A DNA stretch of 64,000 nt from Ophiostoma sp. CBS 140.51 (lineage: Eukaryota > Ascomycota > Sordariomycetes > Ophiostomatales > Ophiostomataceae). The DNA lies in the NCBI GenBank assembly GCA_029298735.1, contig JANSLP010000035.1, forward strand, positions 62,001-126,000. The letters run 5' to 3'. A model generated the notes under the pieces. That model did no database searches. It was not told where the DNA came from and saw only the letters and a list, made by a program, of their open reading frames with translations. Both the position numbers and the translations under genes were made by a program. Below are positions 33,758-45,155 of this stretch, in pieces (positions within the stretch are counted from its first letter, which is position 1; each line of letters starts with the position of its first letter).

Positions 33758-35173
33758 AGGGGGCGCTCCTTCTTTATTTTGATTTATTTGTTTCCTTACA
33801 TATCGCACACATTCATTCTCCATATAGAGAACTTGCATAGACACGAATGGCCGGATAGACTTACACGGGGCGTTCTACAAATATAAAAGTCGGTTTACAC
33901 AAATACGAGCCACACTCTCACATGCGAGCAAAGCAAAGTCAAAGTTTTGGAGATCTCCCTTTATTTTTTTGCAATTCATGTTCGAAAGGACGCAGTGTTG
34001 TGTGTGGGGATGTGTTGGGGGATTTGGGGGATGGTTTGCTGTGAACAGTCCATATGTAAATAACGGCTGCCCATCAACAAGTAGATCGCAGTCAAGGACC
34101 GCCCTCTCGCCGCCATGTTGGTCTGCCTCTGGCTTGTCTTTGTCTGTTGAGTGGTAAATCCTAACATTCAGGTGGAACCGCAGCCACTTGGCCGTTCAGT
34201 TCAGATGCAGTGACGTCGATAAGGCTGTTTTTATTTATGGAAACAAAACTGGAGTCCGATTGCGTCGACATGGCCTTTTTTGTTTGTTGGCCAATGTCGA
34301 TATTCGTGATGTGATGGATTTGAAGGGATGCCCCGGAGCCCGCGAAAGCAACAGGACTGCATAGCGCCGCGCCATGCACTAGCAATGGTCAACGACTCAT
34401 CTTGTGCGAGGGTACTCGTTGTAGTTTTAGGGTCCGCTTCGAGGTGCTCTGCTTTGTTTCCTCCTCTCGGGTTTTGCTTCGGTCGTGGCAGGTTTGGTCT
34501 GCAACGCCGTTTCTCTTTGTTCAGGGTTGGAGCTTTAAAGCTACCATTCAGACCCTGTGAAATACATGAAGATCTCTTCCTTCCTCTCTCCTCCTCATGA
34601 CGTCCTGGCCTCACCGTATTGTGCCATATGGCCGTGATCGTCCATTACTAACCCCTCTTGTGGTATCTCTCCTCCTCTGTTCTTCCTCGTGGGCTGGAGC
34701 TTTCAAGCTACCATAGGACCCTGTAAATGTAAAAATGTGTAATGTCCTCCTGTTTTTCTCTCTTCCTTTTCCTTCGTTGTCCTGAGCCAGCCAAGTGGCC
34801 CCAGTACTCCAAAAAGAAATCGACGAAAGAAGAACGCACATGAATAAAATGACAAAAAGCAAAGCAAAATGCAATAGAACTCCGGTTCGTGGGTGATGTG
34901 TCGTGTGGCAGATGCGTAAATGAATGAGTAATGATTGATGAATAGTTTGGGTAGATGGTTGTGGGTTGTGTATAGAGTAGTCGCTCTCTGCAGATCGTTT
35001 ATCGTGAGTGGCAAAAGGCGCGGAGAGCTTGTGAGGAAGGATACGTGTGGAGATGGCGTGGGCGAATGCGTAAGCGGAGTTGAGACGATGTGGGAAGGAT
35101 GAGAGGGGAGGAAGAACCGGAGGATGCAAAACGCCAAAATGCACAACAGACAGACGGTGTACTTCGTAGACGT
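33758..35173. other. 3' spacer between convergent genes, with a duplicated motif
   Basis: The gap lies between the stop codons of the helicase gene and importin alpha. It should hold both 3' untranslated regions. It contains a partial duplication near 34520-34560 and 34690-34730, centred on AGCTTTAAAGCT and AGCTTTCAAGCT. No gene is supported. Confidence 0.6.
34531..34709. repeat. Spaced duplicate of a palindromic motif
   Basis: The block GGTTGGAGCTTTAAAGCTACC near 34526 recurs as GGCTGGAGCTTTCAAGCTACC near 34693, both followed by a CCCTGT. The first core AGCTTTAAAGCT (34531-34542) is a perfect 12-bp palindrome; the second (34698-34709) differs by one base. The copies are about 167 bp apart. 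They may be remnants of a small duplication in the 3' region. Confidence 0.55.
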
Positions 35174-36963
35174 TTACATGTCCATGTTGTCAGCGCTGTT
35201 GGCGAAGTTGAAGCCACCGCCCTCGGCGTTGCCGCCGTTGTTGGCAGCGCCAAAGCCAAATGTGCCGTTAGCAGCCGGCTGGCCATCCTCAGCACCCTCG
35301 TCGTCGTCAGAGAAGTACTTCTCGATAATGTTGTACGCCTTCATGTAGATCTCCTCGTTGGCGTTGGTCTGGCAGTCGTGGATCTTCTCCATGCCGCCGC
35401 ACTCCTCAATGAACAGGGCATACGTGTTGATAGCATCGTTGCCCTCGCCCTGAGCCTGGCGGTCTAGCTCGCCGACCTTGAGGATGTTCTCGAGGCCGTC
35501 CAGCGCCACCTGGATGATCTTGTTGTCGGGGCACGCCAGGAGATCGCATAGCGGCTTGATGCAGCCCTGGGCCACCAGGTAGCGGATCTGCTCCGGCTTC
35601 TGGAGACCACCGGACGTTGCGTTGCTGATCGCCCAGCACGCCTCCTTGCGCGTCTTCAGGTCGCCGTTCGACAGCAGGTGGATCAGCGGTGGGATGATGT
35701 TGGCGTCAATCACCGACTGGATCTGTGCCGAGTTGCCGGCCGTGATGTTGGAGATCGTCCAGCACGCCTCCTTACGAATACCGTCCTTGTTGGAGCTCAG
35801 CAGCGACAGCAGGCACGACAGGGCACCGCAGTTGATAATGACCTGCGTCTGCACGTCGTCACCAGTCACAATGTTGCCGACCGAGCGCAGCGCCGGGGTC
35901 TGCACCGAGGTTGACGCGTGCATCAACAGCTCGACGAGACGGCGGGGAATGCCGGCCTCAATCACAGCCTGGATCTTGTCGTTTGAGCCGTCCGAGAGGT
36001 ACGAGATGGCCCAGCAGGCATCGATCAGGACCTCGTCGTCCAGGCTGTACACAAGCTTAGAGAGCACAGGCAGCGCGGGCTGGATCGTGTTCCAGTCGGG
36101 CTGGGGGGTCTTACCGCGGCAGAAGTTGCTGAGAGTCCACGTAGCGTTCCGCAGCATGCTCAACTTGCGGCTATCACCGAGCAGAGCCAGCAGAGGCTTG
36201 AGGGCACCGCAGCTCAGGACGTAGTCGCGGCACTGCGGGCTGTCACCAGCAATGTTGCCCAGCGCCCACACGGCCTGCTCGCGGACATCGGGCTCGGGGC
36301 TCAACAGCAGCTCGACAAAGATGGGGACAGCACCAGCCTCGATAACAACCTGGGTCTGCGTCGCAGAGCCACTGGCAATGTTTGTGAGAGCCCAGGCAGC
36401 CTCGAACTGCACCAGGGTGTGTGGCGACCGCAGGAACTCGACGAACCGGGAAACGACGCCAGTCTTAATGACCTCCTCGATAGGCGGGTTGCGCTCTTTG
36501 GAAAGCAGTTTGCGGAACTTGGTTGTTGCCTGGATCTGTTGCTCGATCTGATCGGAGAAGACGCCCTGGACCATCTGGGGGAGGTCCTCGTTCAGCTGCG
36601 GGGTGGGTTAGCGGGGTGAAACAGGGGTAAAAAAACATCATGATAAGAAATAGAGGCACAAAAGGGACTGTAGAGAAACAAAGTCCCACTCAAGGGACAC
36701 AGGGGAATGAAAGAGGGTCAAAAACGTACCTGAGACTCGGTCGGGGCGGTGTCATCGTCGCTGTCGGGAGCGGCACCCAGGGAAGCACCAGGCCGCGAGT
36801 CGCCAGAGCCGATGCCACGGCGCTTGGCCAGGTTCTCCTCACGCTTCGCCTTGCGGATCTCGACCTGCTGCTCTTCACGGCGGCGACGAAGCTCCTCGGG
36901 CTTGAACGTGTTCTTCGCCTTGAACTGCGTGCGCCGATGCTCGGGAATGTAACGCTCGGCCAT
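35174..36963 (-). CDS. SRP1: Importin subunit alpha (karyopherin alpha)
   Basis: Two minus-strand exons, 36963-36730 and 36595-35174, encode 551 residues, the usual length. The intron is 134 nt, with GTACGT donor and GCTAAC branch point; the junction lies between codons. Exon 1 is the importin-beta-binding domain: RRTQFKAKNTFKPEELRRRR followed by basic helices, then an acidic TDDD-like linker. Exon 2 holds about ten armadillo repeats with the classic Trp-Asn array: WALTNIASG, WALGNIAGD, TWTLSNFCRG, CWAISYLSDG, CWTISNITAG and CWAISNATSG. The last repeat and a Gly/Asn/Phe-rich tail containing FGFGAANN end the protein. It binds classical nuclear localisation signals and brings cargo to importin beta. 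It is divergent from POT1. Confidence 0.98.
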
Positions 36964-38000
36964 GGCTGCGATTTGTGTGTGTGGTTGTGGATGTTTCGAC
37001 GGTCGTTGGGTAGGAGTCGAGAGGAATGAGGGGCCTGTGTCTGAACACGGACTGCGAGTCGACGAGATAGAAAGTAGACGAAAGAAGGAGAATGGAGGAG
37101 AGGAAAAGAAAAGAAAGATTTGGGGGAAGAGAGAATGGATGAAGCAAATAACCCCGCGGCAAAAAATTAGAACTGGTGAGGACAGGGTCAGCAGCGGCGC
37201 GTGGTTAGGGGAAAGGATGATGATCCAACAACAGGGGCAGCAAGGGCAAAGGGGCGAGGGGGCCTACTCTTTAAAGGTGTGCGAATTCGCGTGGTTGAGG
37301 GTTGCTTTGGTGATGAAAAACGAAGGGGAAAAAATAGGAAGCAAAGAGGAGACTGAGAAGTGGGCACAAATAATACGGCAGGCGTCGTTTGATGAGAAAC
37401 AGCGGGCGGGACAGGCAAAAGCAGTATTTTGTTCTGATCTGGACGGCGGAGGAAGGGGCAACCCGCAGCCCACCATAGGGTGGGAAGGCGCCAAAAGCAG
37501 CGGACAAAGAGCGCCAGGAGGGAAGGAGGCACTGTGCTGAATGGCGTGTGTGCCTGGCTTGATACAGTGCGGAAAGTGCAAACGACAGCCAGAGGGGAAG
37601 TGTGGGGCACATTGAGCGGTGGGGTGGACGGCGGAGTCAGCCAAAGTTGCACGTTCGCTCTTGCCTCAGGCAACAACTTTGAGTGAGAAGTTGCAGTGTG
37701 TCTGTCTGGCAGGTGCGACCTCCAAAGTAGATGCAAAAATCACACGTGACTCCGAGCCGATGACATAAGCCAAACGGAGAAGGCACGCGTATTGGTCAAT
37801 CAAACGACGCGTCTCATGATGTCAACATTGAATTGCCCGGAATCATCAACAATTCAGTCTGTTCTATATCGGCCTTCTACTTTTTACCGCGACCATTTGC
37901 TACACATTTGGCGAGGACAAGCACTCAGAGATTTCAATTGCTCAGTCTTTCACCCAATTCACCTGTCGATTGCAGCCAGGACCAAATCCTGCTCTTCGCA
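36964..38000. promoter_or_regulatory. Shared upstream region of importin alpha and POT1
   Basis: The 1.04 kb gap separates divergent start codons, so both promoters lie here. Its left part is purine-rich on the plus strand. An ACACGTGACTCC sequence near 37743 contains both a CACGTG and a GTGACTC core. The part just before POT1 (37833-38000) is open in frame with it but translates to a sequence unlike POT1 proteins and is treated as leader. Confidence 0.5.
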
Positions 38001-40484
38001 ATGATGGCGATGCGCAACGAAGAGCTGACTTCCAGCTCTAGCCCGGCGCATGCTGGCACCATGGTTCTTGCATCGGCCATCAAGCCCCGCCTTCCGGGGG
38101 GAAATTTCAGATCCATGATCGACATCATCAGCGAAAAATGCCCGGAGAAAACAATTGTATCTGTGTTGGGCGTCGTCGTGATGGTCAAAGATGTTTTCAA
38201 GACTAAGAGAGGTACGGCAGTTCTTTTGTTTTGCAATTATGCTCTCAAAGGATACAGTTCTAACATTTCAGACTACAAAATGGTTGTCCAGCTCACGGAC
38301 AAATCACTCGATACCACGGAGGACACATTGTCTCTTCACATCTTCCACCCAAAGGCAGAGGAGATACCGACGTTTCGTCTCGGTGACGTTATTGTGGCGA
38401 AAGGGATGAGGGTGCAAAAGGCCTACAACAGCCAATCGTTTTCGCTTCTGTCTGATTATGGGACGGCCATCCATATCTACCGTGCACAAGCATCGTCATC
38501 AAACAAGCTTGACAGACAGCAATGGCTCAAACACCCCGAGAGTTATGGGCACAAATACAGCCACCCGAGCTCCCTGGCAGTGGAAGGTGCCTATGCCGCC
38601 TATTTGCACAGGGAGATCAACAAGGATGTCCTTCCGTCCATTCAAACGTTTGGCGACGGCCTCGAAAGATCTCGTTTCGTCAGAACGAAGTGCCATGAGC
38701 TCAAGGATGTTGTCGACTTCAAGTTCTACGACTTGTTTGTGAGCGTCGTCACTGAGCCCGTCCACTACGCTGATTCTGGCAAGACTACATTCTGGGTGTC
38801 GGACTGGTCCATCAACGAAAAGTTTCGGGACTTTTATAACGAAAAGCACGGCCGGCCCGGAGCATCAAGAAACGCAGCGACCGACGTCGGGGATGAACAA
38901 GGCTACCTCACGAAATTCGGCAAACAAAACCAGCAGCAGGACGATAAAAGTCTTGCGAAAGATTGGCCTGGCCCGTCCGGGCGGCGCAGTATGCGCATCG
39001 AGTGTTACTCCCCTCATGCCGAACTTGTCAAAGAGAAAGTGACGCGAGGCAGCTGGATCAAACTGAACAACGTCCACGTCAAGTACTTTTCCCACACGGG
39101 CATCTTAGAAGGCTTCCTGCACGAGGATCCGCAGTTTCCGGATGTGCAAAGGGTTTTTCTATATGATACCACTGATCTCGAGAGAGAAAATGCAGACGAG
39201 CGGTACTTTGCTGCGATGAGGCGCAAGAAGGAATACAAGAAGAATGTCCACGCAATGTCACTGAAACGAAAGATGCCGCACGACAGCAGTGCGCTTGAAC
39301 CCTCGAAGCCTCTAAACGCGAAGCAGAGGAGGAAGATAAACCGCATCGAGGCAGGAAAGACCCAAGACGCAGATGCAGTTGTCGTGGCGCCCAAGAACCG
39401 GCCAAATCCCTACATCCATACCGAGTATCCCGACCGCGCTCTGCTGCCGCTCTCGCATATTCTGGGTCCCAGCCTCTTCAAAGCCCCTGGCTCCAACGAG
39501 CTACAGCTTCCGTTTGCCAACATCAAATTCAAGACACAAGTGCGCGTCGTGGACTTTTTGCCGCACCGCCTAGTTGATTTCGCCGTTCAGCGCCGCATCT
39601 GCCAGTTTAGTATACTTGAGAGCGACGGTAGCTCATCCTCCTCATCGGACGATGACAGCGATATATATGACAGTGATGACGGAGGCAAGGTCGTCTGGGA
39701 GTGGCGCTTTGCGCTCTGCCTGGAAGACGCTTCCTCAGCAACGCCAAACAACAACACCGACAACAACGACACTGGCAAATCTCCAGCGCCAGCACGCGTC
39801 TGGGCTGTCATCGGCAATTACGAAGGTCAGACGCTGTTCGGCGAGGATGCCTGCGACTTGCGAGCGGATAAGATCGCGTGCGACCTCCTGCGCGAGAAGA
39901 TGTTCCTGTTGTGGGGCAACCTGGAAGAGATCAAGAGGGGCGAATTCCGCCGCAAGGTCCTCACTACCGAAGCCGCGAGCATAAAGACCAAAGAGGCGGC
40001 GCGGCAGAGAGAGGCTGCCGAGGCGGTAGCTCGGCTGGCCGAGAAGGACCTGATTCGCAAGGAGCAGGAAAAGCGCAAAAAGCAAGAGCGGCGGCAGCAG
40101 GAGCGCGAGCAGGCTGCCATCAACGGTGGCAACCTGAGACAGTACAAGCAGCCGGATGGGGGAGACAGTGACGATGGCGATGATGCCGACGACGCCAACA
40201 ATAGCGGCAGCAAGTCGGCACAAGCACAAGCACCGATTCCAGCAATGGCTCCTGAAAATGCGAAGCGGTTGTCCGACATAAAGAAGCAACTCGCGACGCC
40301 ATTGCTCAAGCTGAGCAGCAAGCCCTTTGTTTGCTGTTTGCAGCAATATGGCATCCGGAACACCGTCTACGACAACGGTGAGGATGCTACTGACGGCCAG
40401 GACGAAGAGAGCGACGAGCCCAAGCAAGTCTGGCAGCCCATGCTGAGCATGTTTGGGACGAAGATCCGGAACTCATCATTTTAG
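38001..40484 (+). CDS. POT1: POT1 telomere single-strand binding protein
   Basis: Two exons at 38001-38211 and 38272-40484 encode 807 residues. The intron (38212-38271) is 60 nt, with GTACGG donor, TCTAAC branch point and CAG acceptor. It has no in-frame stop, so unspliced reading adds 20 foreign residues; splicing joins DVFKTKR to DYKMVVQLTD, the shape of the POT1 OB1 domain. OB1 spans about 35-160. A second OB-fold region spans about 205-355, containing VDFKFYDLFVSVV and TTFWVSDWS. After a basic linker, the C-terminal half shows LVDFAVQRR and WEWRFALCLED, consistent with the partner-binding domain, then charged coil (about 620-680). POT1 protects 3' telomere overhangs in shelterin-like complexes. 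Start at ATGATG was chosen because earlier in-frame codons look like leader. Confidence 0.88.
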   Translation: MMAMRNEELTSSSSPAHAGTMVLASAIKPRLPGGNFRSMIDIISEKCPEKTIVSVLGVVVMVKDVFKTKRGTAVLLFCNYALKGYSSNISDYKMVVQLTDKSLDTTEDTLSLHIFHPKAEEIPTFRLGDVIVAKGMRVQKAYNSQSFSLLSDYGTAIHIYRAQASSSNKLDRQQWLKHPESYGHKYSHPSSLAVEGAYAAYLHREINKDVLPSIQTFGDGLERSRFVRTKCHELKDVVDFKFYDLFVSVVTEPVHYADSGKTTFWVSDWSINEKFRDFYNEKHGRPGASRNAATDVGDEQGYLTKFGKQNQQQDDKSLAKDWPGPSGRRSMRIECYSPHAELVKEKVTRGSWIKLNNVHVKYFSHTGILEGFLHEDPQFPDVQRVFLYDTTDLERENADERYFAAMRRKKEYKKNVHAMSLKRKMPHDSSALEPSKPLNAKQRRKINRIEAGKTQDADAVVVAPKNRPNPYIHTEYPDRALLPLSHILGPSLFKAPGSNELQLPFANIKFKTQVRVVDFLPHRLVDFAVQRRICQFSILESDGSSSSSSDDDSDIYDSDDGGKVVWEWRFALCLEDASSATPNNNTDNNDTGKSPAPARVWAVIGNYEGQTLFGEDACDLRADKIACDLLREKMFLLWGNLEEIKRGEFRRKVLTTEAASIKTKEAARQREAAEAVARLAEKDLIRKEQEKRKKQERRQQEREQAAINGGNLRQYKQPDGGDSDDGDDADDANNSGSKSAQAQAPIPAMAPENAKRLSDIKKQLATPLLKLSSKPFVCCLQQYGIRNTVYDNGEDATDGQDEESDEPKQVWQPMLSMFGTKIRNSSF

Positions 40485-41328
40485 ATGGCGAGGCCAAGGA
40501 TGTATGATATGATGTTCTGGTGTCTTTTGTGTTTGTTGTTTCTTTCTTTCTTTCTTCCTTGTATTTTTCACTTGTCATTTTCAGTCGGCAGAAGGATGGG
40601 TGTTCATCTTGCGAACATGGCGTTTTTAAATCAACAGTCGGCACCAACGAAATTCGGGCGTTTTTGTTTTTGTTTGTTTTTGTTTTTGTTTCTATTTCTG
40701 TTTTTTATTTCGTTTTCATTTATTCAGGTTCCCGGCGTTACGATACACAAAGGTCCATCCATAAGCCAGCAATGGCGCATTAAAGCTTCAGCGAATTAAT
40801 TACATTCAGCATCCTCGTTGCTTTTTTCATTAGTACGCTCGCTCTGAACGAGAGAAACCCTTTCATAAAACAAGAAAACAGCAAATCAGTTCTTTTTATC
40901 AGACCCAGTGACACTCCACACAGAATTACAGAGAAGACGGATGGGAATAAGAAACAGAGGAAATAGAGACACAAATAGACAAGGGGTCGAAGAGAGTAAA
41001 AAATGATAAAAAAGGGGTGGAGAGAATCGAAATAGAATCGCGGAGAAAGAGACAACGAGACACATGAGTACAAACAGATTGTGAGAAATTTGAAAGAAGA
41101 ACGAAAAGAAAATTGGAGAAGAAATAAAGAAAAGAAAGAACAGGGCAGAAAAGATCGCAGCAAGATCCGCAACATGGAAAAACACAACATGAAAAAAAAC
41201 AAAGATATAAAAACCCATTGAAAAAACCCCGACCCATCCGATGGCAGCCCATATTCCACACACTGTCCTCATCTTTCTGCAAAAAAACATCATATTACAC
41301 AACGCACGACAGTTTTCTTGTTCTTTTC
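40485..41328. other. 3' spacer between convergent POT1 and SCC3
   Basis: This 844-bp gap lies between two facing stop codons. It has T-rich plus-strand sequence near POT1, including repeated TTTTTG near 40,660-40,690, and A-rich sequence near SCC3, as expected for facing 3' untranslated regions. No gene is supported. Confidence 0.6.
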
Positions 41329-44300
41329 TCAGTCACCCAGGATATCCTCATCCTCATCCATGCCTTCTGCCTTGTCGTCGTCATCCTCCTCTTCATCATC
41401 CAGGCCCTGGTCAATCAGCTCTCTCCGCCGCAGGTCCTCAACGGTGCCCTCTTCTGGCTCGGGCGTGTCTAGCAGATCGTCCAACTCGTCGTCGTCCAGA
41501 TCGGCAGCCGGTGTGGGTGCACCCAGTAGCACCTCCTCGTGCGTCGCGCCAGGCGTCGGTGCAGACAGTGGACCACCAGCATCGGCCGTGCCTGGCCGAC
41601 CGGATGCGGCGGCAGCAGACTCTTTGCCCTTGGCGCCACCACGCGCAGCTGCGTTGGCACCGCCCTTCTTGCGGTTGTTGGCCACGAGCAGCTCGTTCGC
41701 CTTGGTCTCGTCGAGGAAGGCGACAATCTCCTTGTAGCTGTGGCCAAGCTTGGTCTGGTTGCGCAGCAGACGGCGCTTGAGCTTGCCGACAAAGGGCCCC
41801 GCATAGTCAAGGACGTGGGCGACAATGGCCATGACGTAGTGGCTAGTCAAGTCGCAGAGCGCGCGCTCGGCCTTGAGTTCGGCTGCACGGCGCTCTTCGA
41901 TGGACGTGTCCTCGTCCTCATCCTCGTCATCGTCCTCGTCCTCGTCCAGGGGATCCTCGACGGGGTCCTCGTCGTCGGCCGGGTCGTTGAGCGTCTTCTT
42001 GGCCTTCTTGGCGAAGCTGCGCTCGGCGGCGTCAAAGATGGACACCAACTCGCTAATCAGTCCCGGCGGCACCTGGTCAATCAGGCGGCCGAGACTGACG
42101 TAGCGCGCCATGACGGCCGGGCGGTCCAGGTTCTTGCGCAGCTGGGCGAAGAGCACGTGCAGGTCGCAGTAGGCGCCCGTGGCGTACAGCCGCAAATCGT
42201 CGTTGTAGCCGCGCGACGAGAAAGTGTGGACGACGTTCTGGTCGAAAGCCCGCTTCATTATAGCGAGGTTGTCGATGACCAAGTTGGAGATCTCCTGCTT
42301 GGCGTTGACAGCCAAGACTAGCGAGCGCATCTTCCACATAAAGTAGAACTGGCACGCGCCAATGGCGTTGGCAGTCAAACCGTCTTCAATATTGTCCAAG
42401 TCCTCGTCGGGCTCCTCAAACTTGCCGCGGTGGACGGTTCGGACGAGAATCTCAATGGCAGGCGACTCCGCCTCGCCGTCGTTGTTGGTCGTTCCGGGTA
42501 CCTCGAGGATATCGACGCAGTCGGAGATGGCGGCCAGCTTGTTGATCTTGAAGAGGGTTACTGACAGCTGCGTGGCCAGAGCGGGCATCAGGTTGCGACG
42601 CGCCGACAGCTCGCATGTCCGGTCAAAGTTGCGCAGTGAGTTGATGGTCGTCTCCCAGAGGGCAGAAACCCGGCCGTCGACGACTTCCTCGAGCTCCTCG
42701 TACTGGCGCGCATGCAGCAGGGCCGCAGCTGCCTCAGCCACGACGGCCGTGTCAGCATGGCGGTTGAATTGTGTGCAAATCTCGTCCAGCAAGCCCTCAA
42801 ACGTAGCAGTGTCTTGCCGCAGTTGCCGGAAAACCTCCAGGTTGAGAGAGTGTTGAAGGCGCAGGACAGTCACGGCGGTGGCAGGCTCAGCACCAAACTT
42901 GCGCAGCAGCTGTGGGATGAGAGTAGCCAGCTGAAGAGCGGCCGCTTCTGATGACTCGGCTGCAGACAACGCACCCGTCGCCGCATTGGCAGGAGCAGCG
43001 TCGGGCCGGCCAAACCGCCTCTTGAACCGTTCGCTCTCACCACCAGGCACCAGGCTGGCCTTGGCGGCTGCTGCGAGGATCTCCAGCAGGATCGACTCCT
43101 CATTGTCGCCAGGTGCGACAGCAACACGGAAAGTCGCATCGGCCGTGCGTGCCTGCTTACGGCCGCCGCGGCCCTTGGCCTGATCCACACTATGATCGTA
43201 CAGCAGATAGCCGGCCAAGATCTCCCAGTTGGTAATCTCGGGGATCTTGTCCACCAGGACCTGCGTGGCGAGTGCTAACCGGCTTGTCTCGGGCACAACG
43301 GCGCTGGCGACCTCGGCGGTGACGTCGAGGCTGGAGACGGTCGGCTCCGTCCGCTGTGCGCCAAGCTGGGCTTCGTAGGCAGAAACTGTATTGGCCAAGC
43401 TCTTGACATTGATCCAGTCGCGCCGCGGCGCATCGAAATCGCCCGTCTTGCTCTGGCCCTTGCCAAACAACTCGTACATGACCTCCTCGCCGCCGACCTC
43501 GTCGAGCTTGATCGACGCGAATTCACGGACACAGTCGGCAAAGAAGTTGACGGCTGCCCTCCGTATCCGGATCTCGGCATCAAAGATGAGCTGGCCGATT
43601 GAGTCGATCTCATCAGGCTCCAGCAGACCGGCTGGGCGCAGCTGCTCGACCACGGCAATGGCAGACACACGGACACTGATATCGGCGTCTTTTGTTGCCA
43701 TCTCAATCAGACGCGCGCGGAAACGGTCGATAAAGTGGCCCATCTTGCTGGCATCGCGCTTGAAGACGCGTGCAAGCTGCTTCAGGACCTCCTGGCGCGT
43801 GGCCGGGTAGCTATCCGAAAGCATCCAGCCGAGGTAGCGCAGGTACTCGGGCTGCATGTAGACGGCAGGCAGCGCCCAGACCCAAGAGCCCAGGGCCTCA
43901 ACACACTCTGTGCGGATACGCGGGTCGACATCGCGGTAGCGGTGGACGAACACGGTATCAAAGAACTCCTTCATCAGCTCGGCAGCGCGCTCACGGTTGC
44001 CGCCAGCCTCACGAAGAGTACCCTCCAAGGAAACCAGACGCGGGTCCTTGCCCTTAGACTTGCCGTTGCGGCTCCGTTGGTTCTCGACCTGTTGGGTCAG
44101 TTTGTTAATGCGGTCGTCCAGCTTTTTGGCAACGGTGACGAGAGCGGCCAGCATGGCGAGAGCCACGGTGGTGGCGGTGTGGCGGAAAGGCCGGAGAGTG
44201 GAGGAGGACAGAGACGCGACCCAGCGCACAACGTTCTCCATAATCTCGGGTTGTGTGTAGAGCATCTCGGTCTCGTGGAGGACGTTGATGAAGGAGTGGA

Positions 44301-45155
44301 AGAACTGGACGAGCAGTTCGCGGAATGAACGCGTCGTCCGTGACTTGGCGATAAGCGGGTAGTCGGTGATTTTTTGCTGCAATATTTAGTGTGTGTCTTT
44401 GAGTCGATGTGTATACCTTTACCCCGTGTGTTTGTACTCACATCTTCGTAGATGCCTTGCAGCTCCGTCAGACGGTTCGAGCAGTTGTCTGGGTCGTTGA
44501 TGTCGTCTTCGGTCACGTGGTGGTCGCAGCCGGCAGCAGAGAGAATACAGTTGACCAGATCCGCAACGGCAGCCTGGTTGTTCGTCTGATACCGCTCGTA
44601 CCAGCGGCCGGCCACGTCGTCGCTGTCGTCACCGGATGAGAAGATGTCGGCTGGCATTGTTAGATCAAATGACGTTTTAAAGTTGCATAAAAGTTGCAGT
44701 GCACCCCACTCACCATAAAGCGCGCTGTCATGGTCACCGTCGGTCTCAATCGTCATGCGCACCGACTTCTTTGGGCGGCTCGGCAGGCTGGCGGCGTGGT
44801 TGCCATTGCCGGCACCGTTGAGCTTGGGCTTCTTGATTGCGCGTCGTACCGCTGACGACGAGCCATTGGCCTTGCGCTTTGGGCGGGAGCGACGAGAACT
44901 GGCCTCGCCGTCGTCACCATCATCATCGTCGTCATCGTCTTCGGCATCGAGGTCGTCGGCATCGTCGTCAAGGCCAGCTTCGTCGTCGTCGTCATGGTCG
45001 CCGCCCACGGCACCACCGTCTTCGCCTGTGCGTTTGCGCTTGGGCGGCGCTGCGATCTCTTGTTGGAACTTGGTCGGGGCCCGCACGACGCGTCCGGATC
45101 GGCGCTGGGATGCAGCATCGCCGCCGATGGCCGAGTCGTTTGGTGAATCGGCCAT
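41329..45155 (-). CDS. SCC3: Cohesin subunit SCC3/STAG (Psc3)
   Basis: Three minus-strand exons, 45155-44714, 44650-44442 and 44376-41329, encode 1232 residues. Introns are 63 and 65 nt, with GTGAGT donors and CAG acceptors. Residues 1-147 are a disordered tail with a long Asp run and a basic SRPKRKANG patch. Exon 2 gives ADIFSSGDDSDDVAGRWYERY, typical of the STAG N-terminus. The STAG domain and the stromalin conservative domain follow (about 350-440: FVHRYRDVDPRIRTECVEAL, YLGWMLSDSYPATRQEVL). The remaining HEAT-like helices reach a Lys/Asp/Glu-rich C-terminus. SCC3 binds the RAD21/SCC1 kleisin and is needed for sister chromatid cohesion and loading. Start chosen at ATG giving MADSPNDS. Confidence 0.96.

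Noticed and set aside
37833..38000. In-frame upstream extension of POT1
   Set aside because: The extra 56 residues do not resemble POT1 N-termini and arise from spacer sequence; ATGATG at 38001 is preferred.
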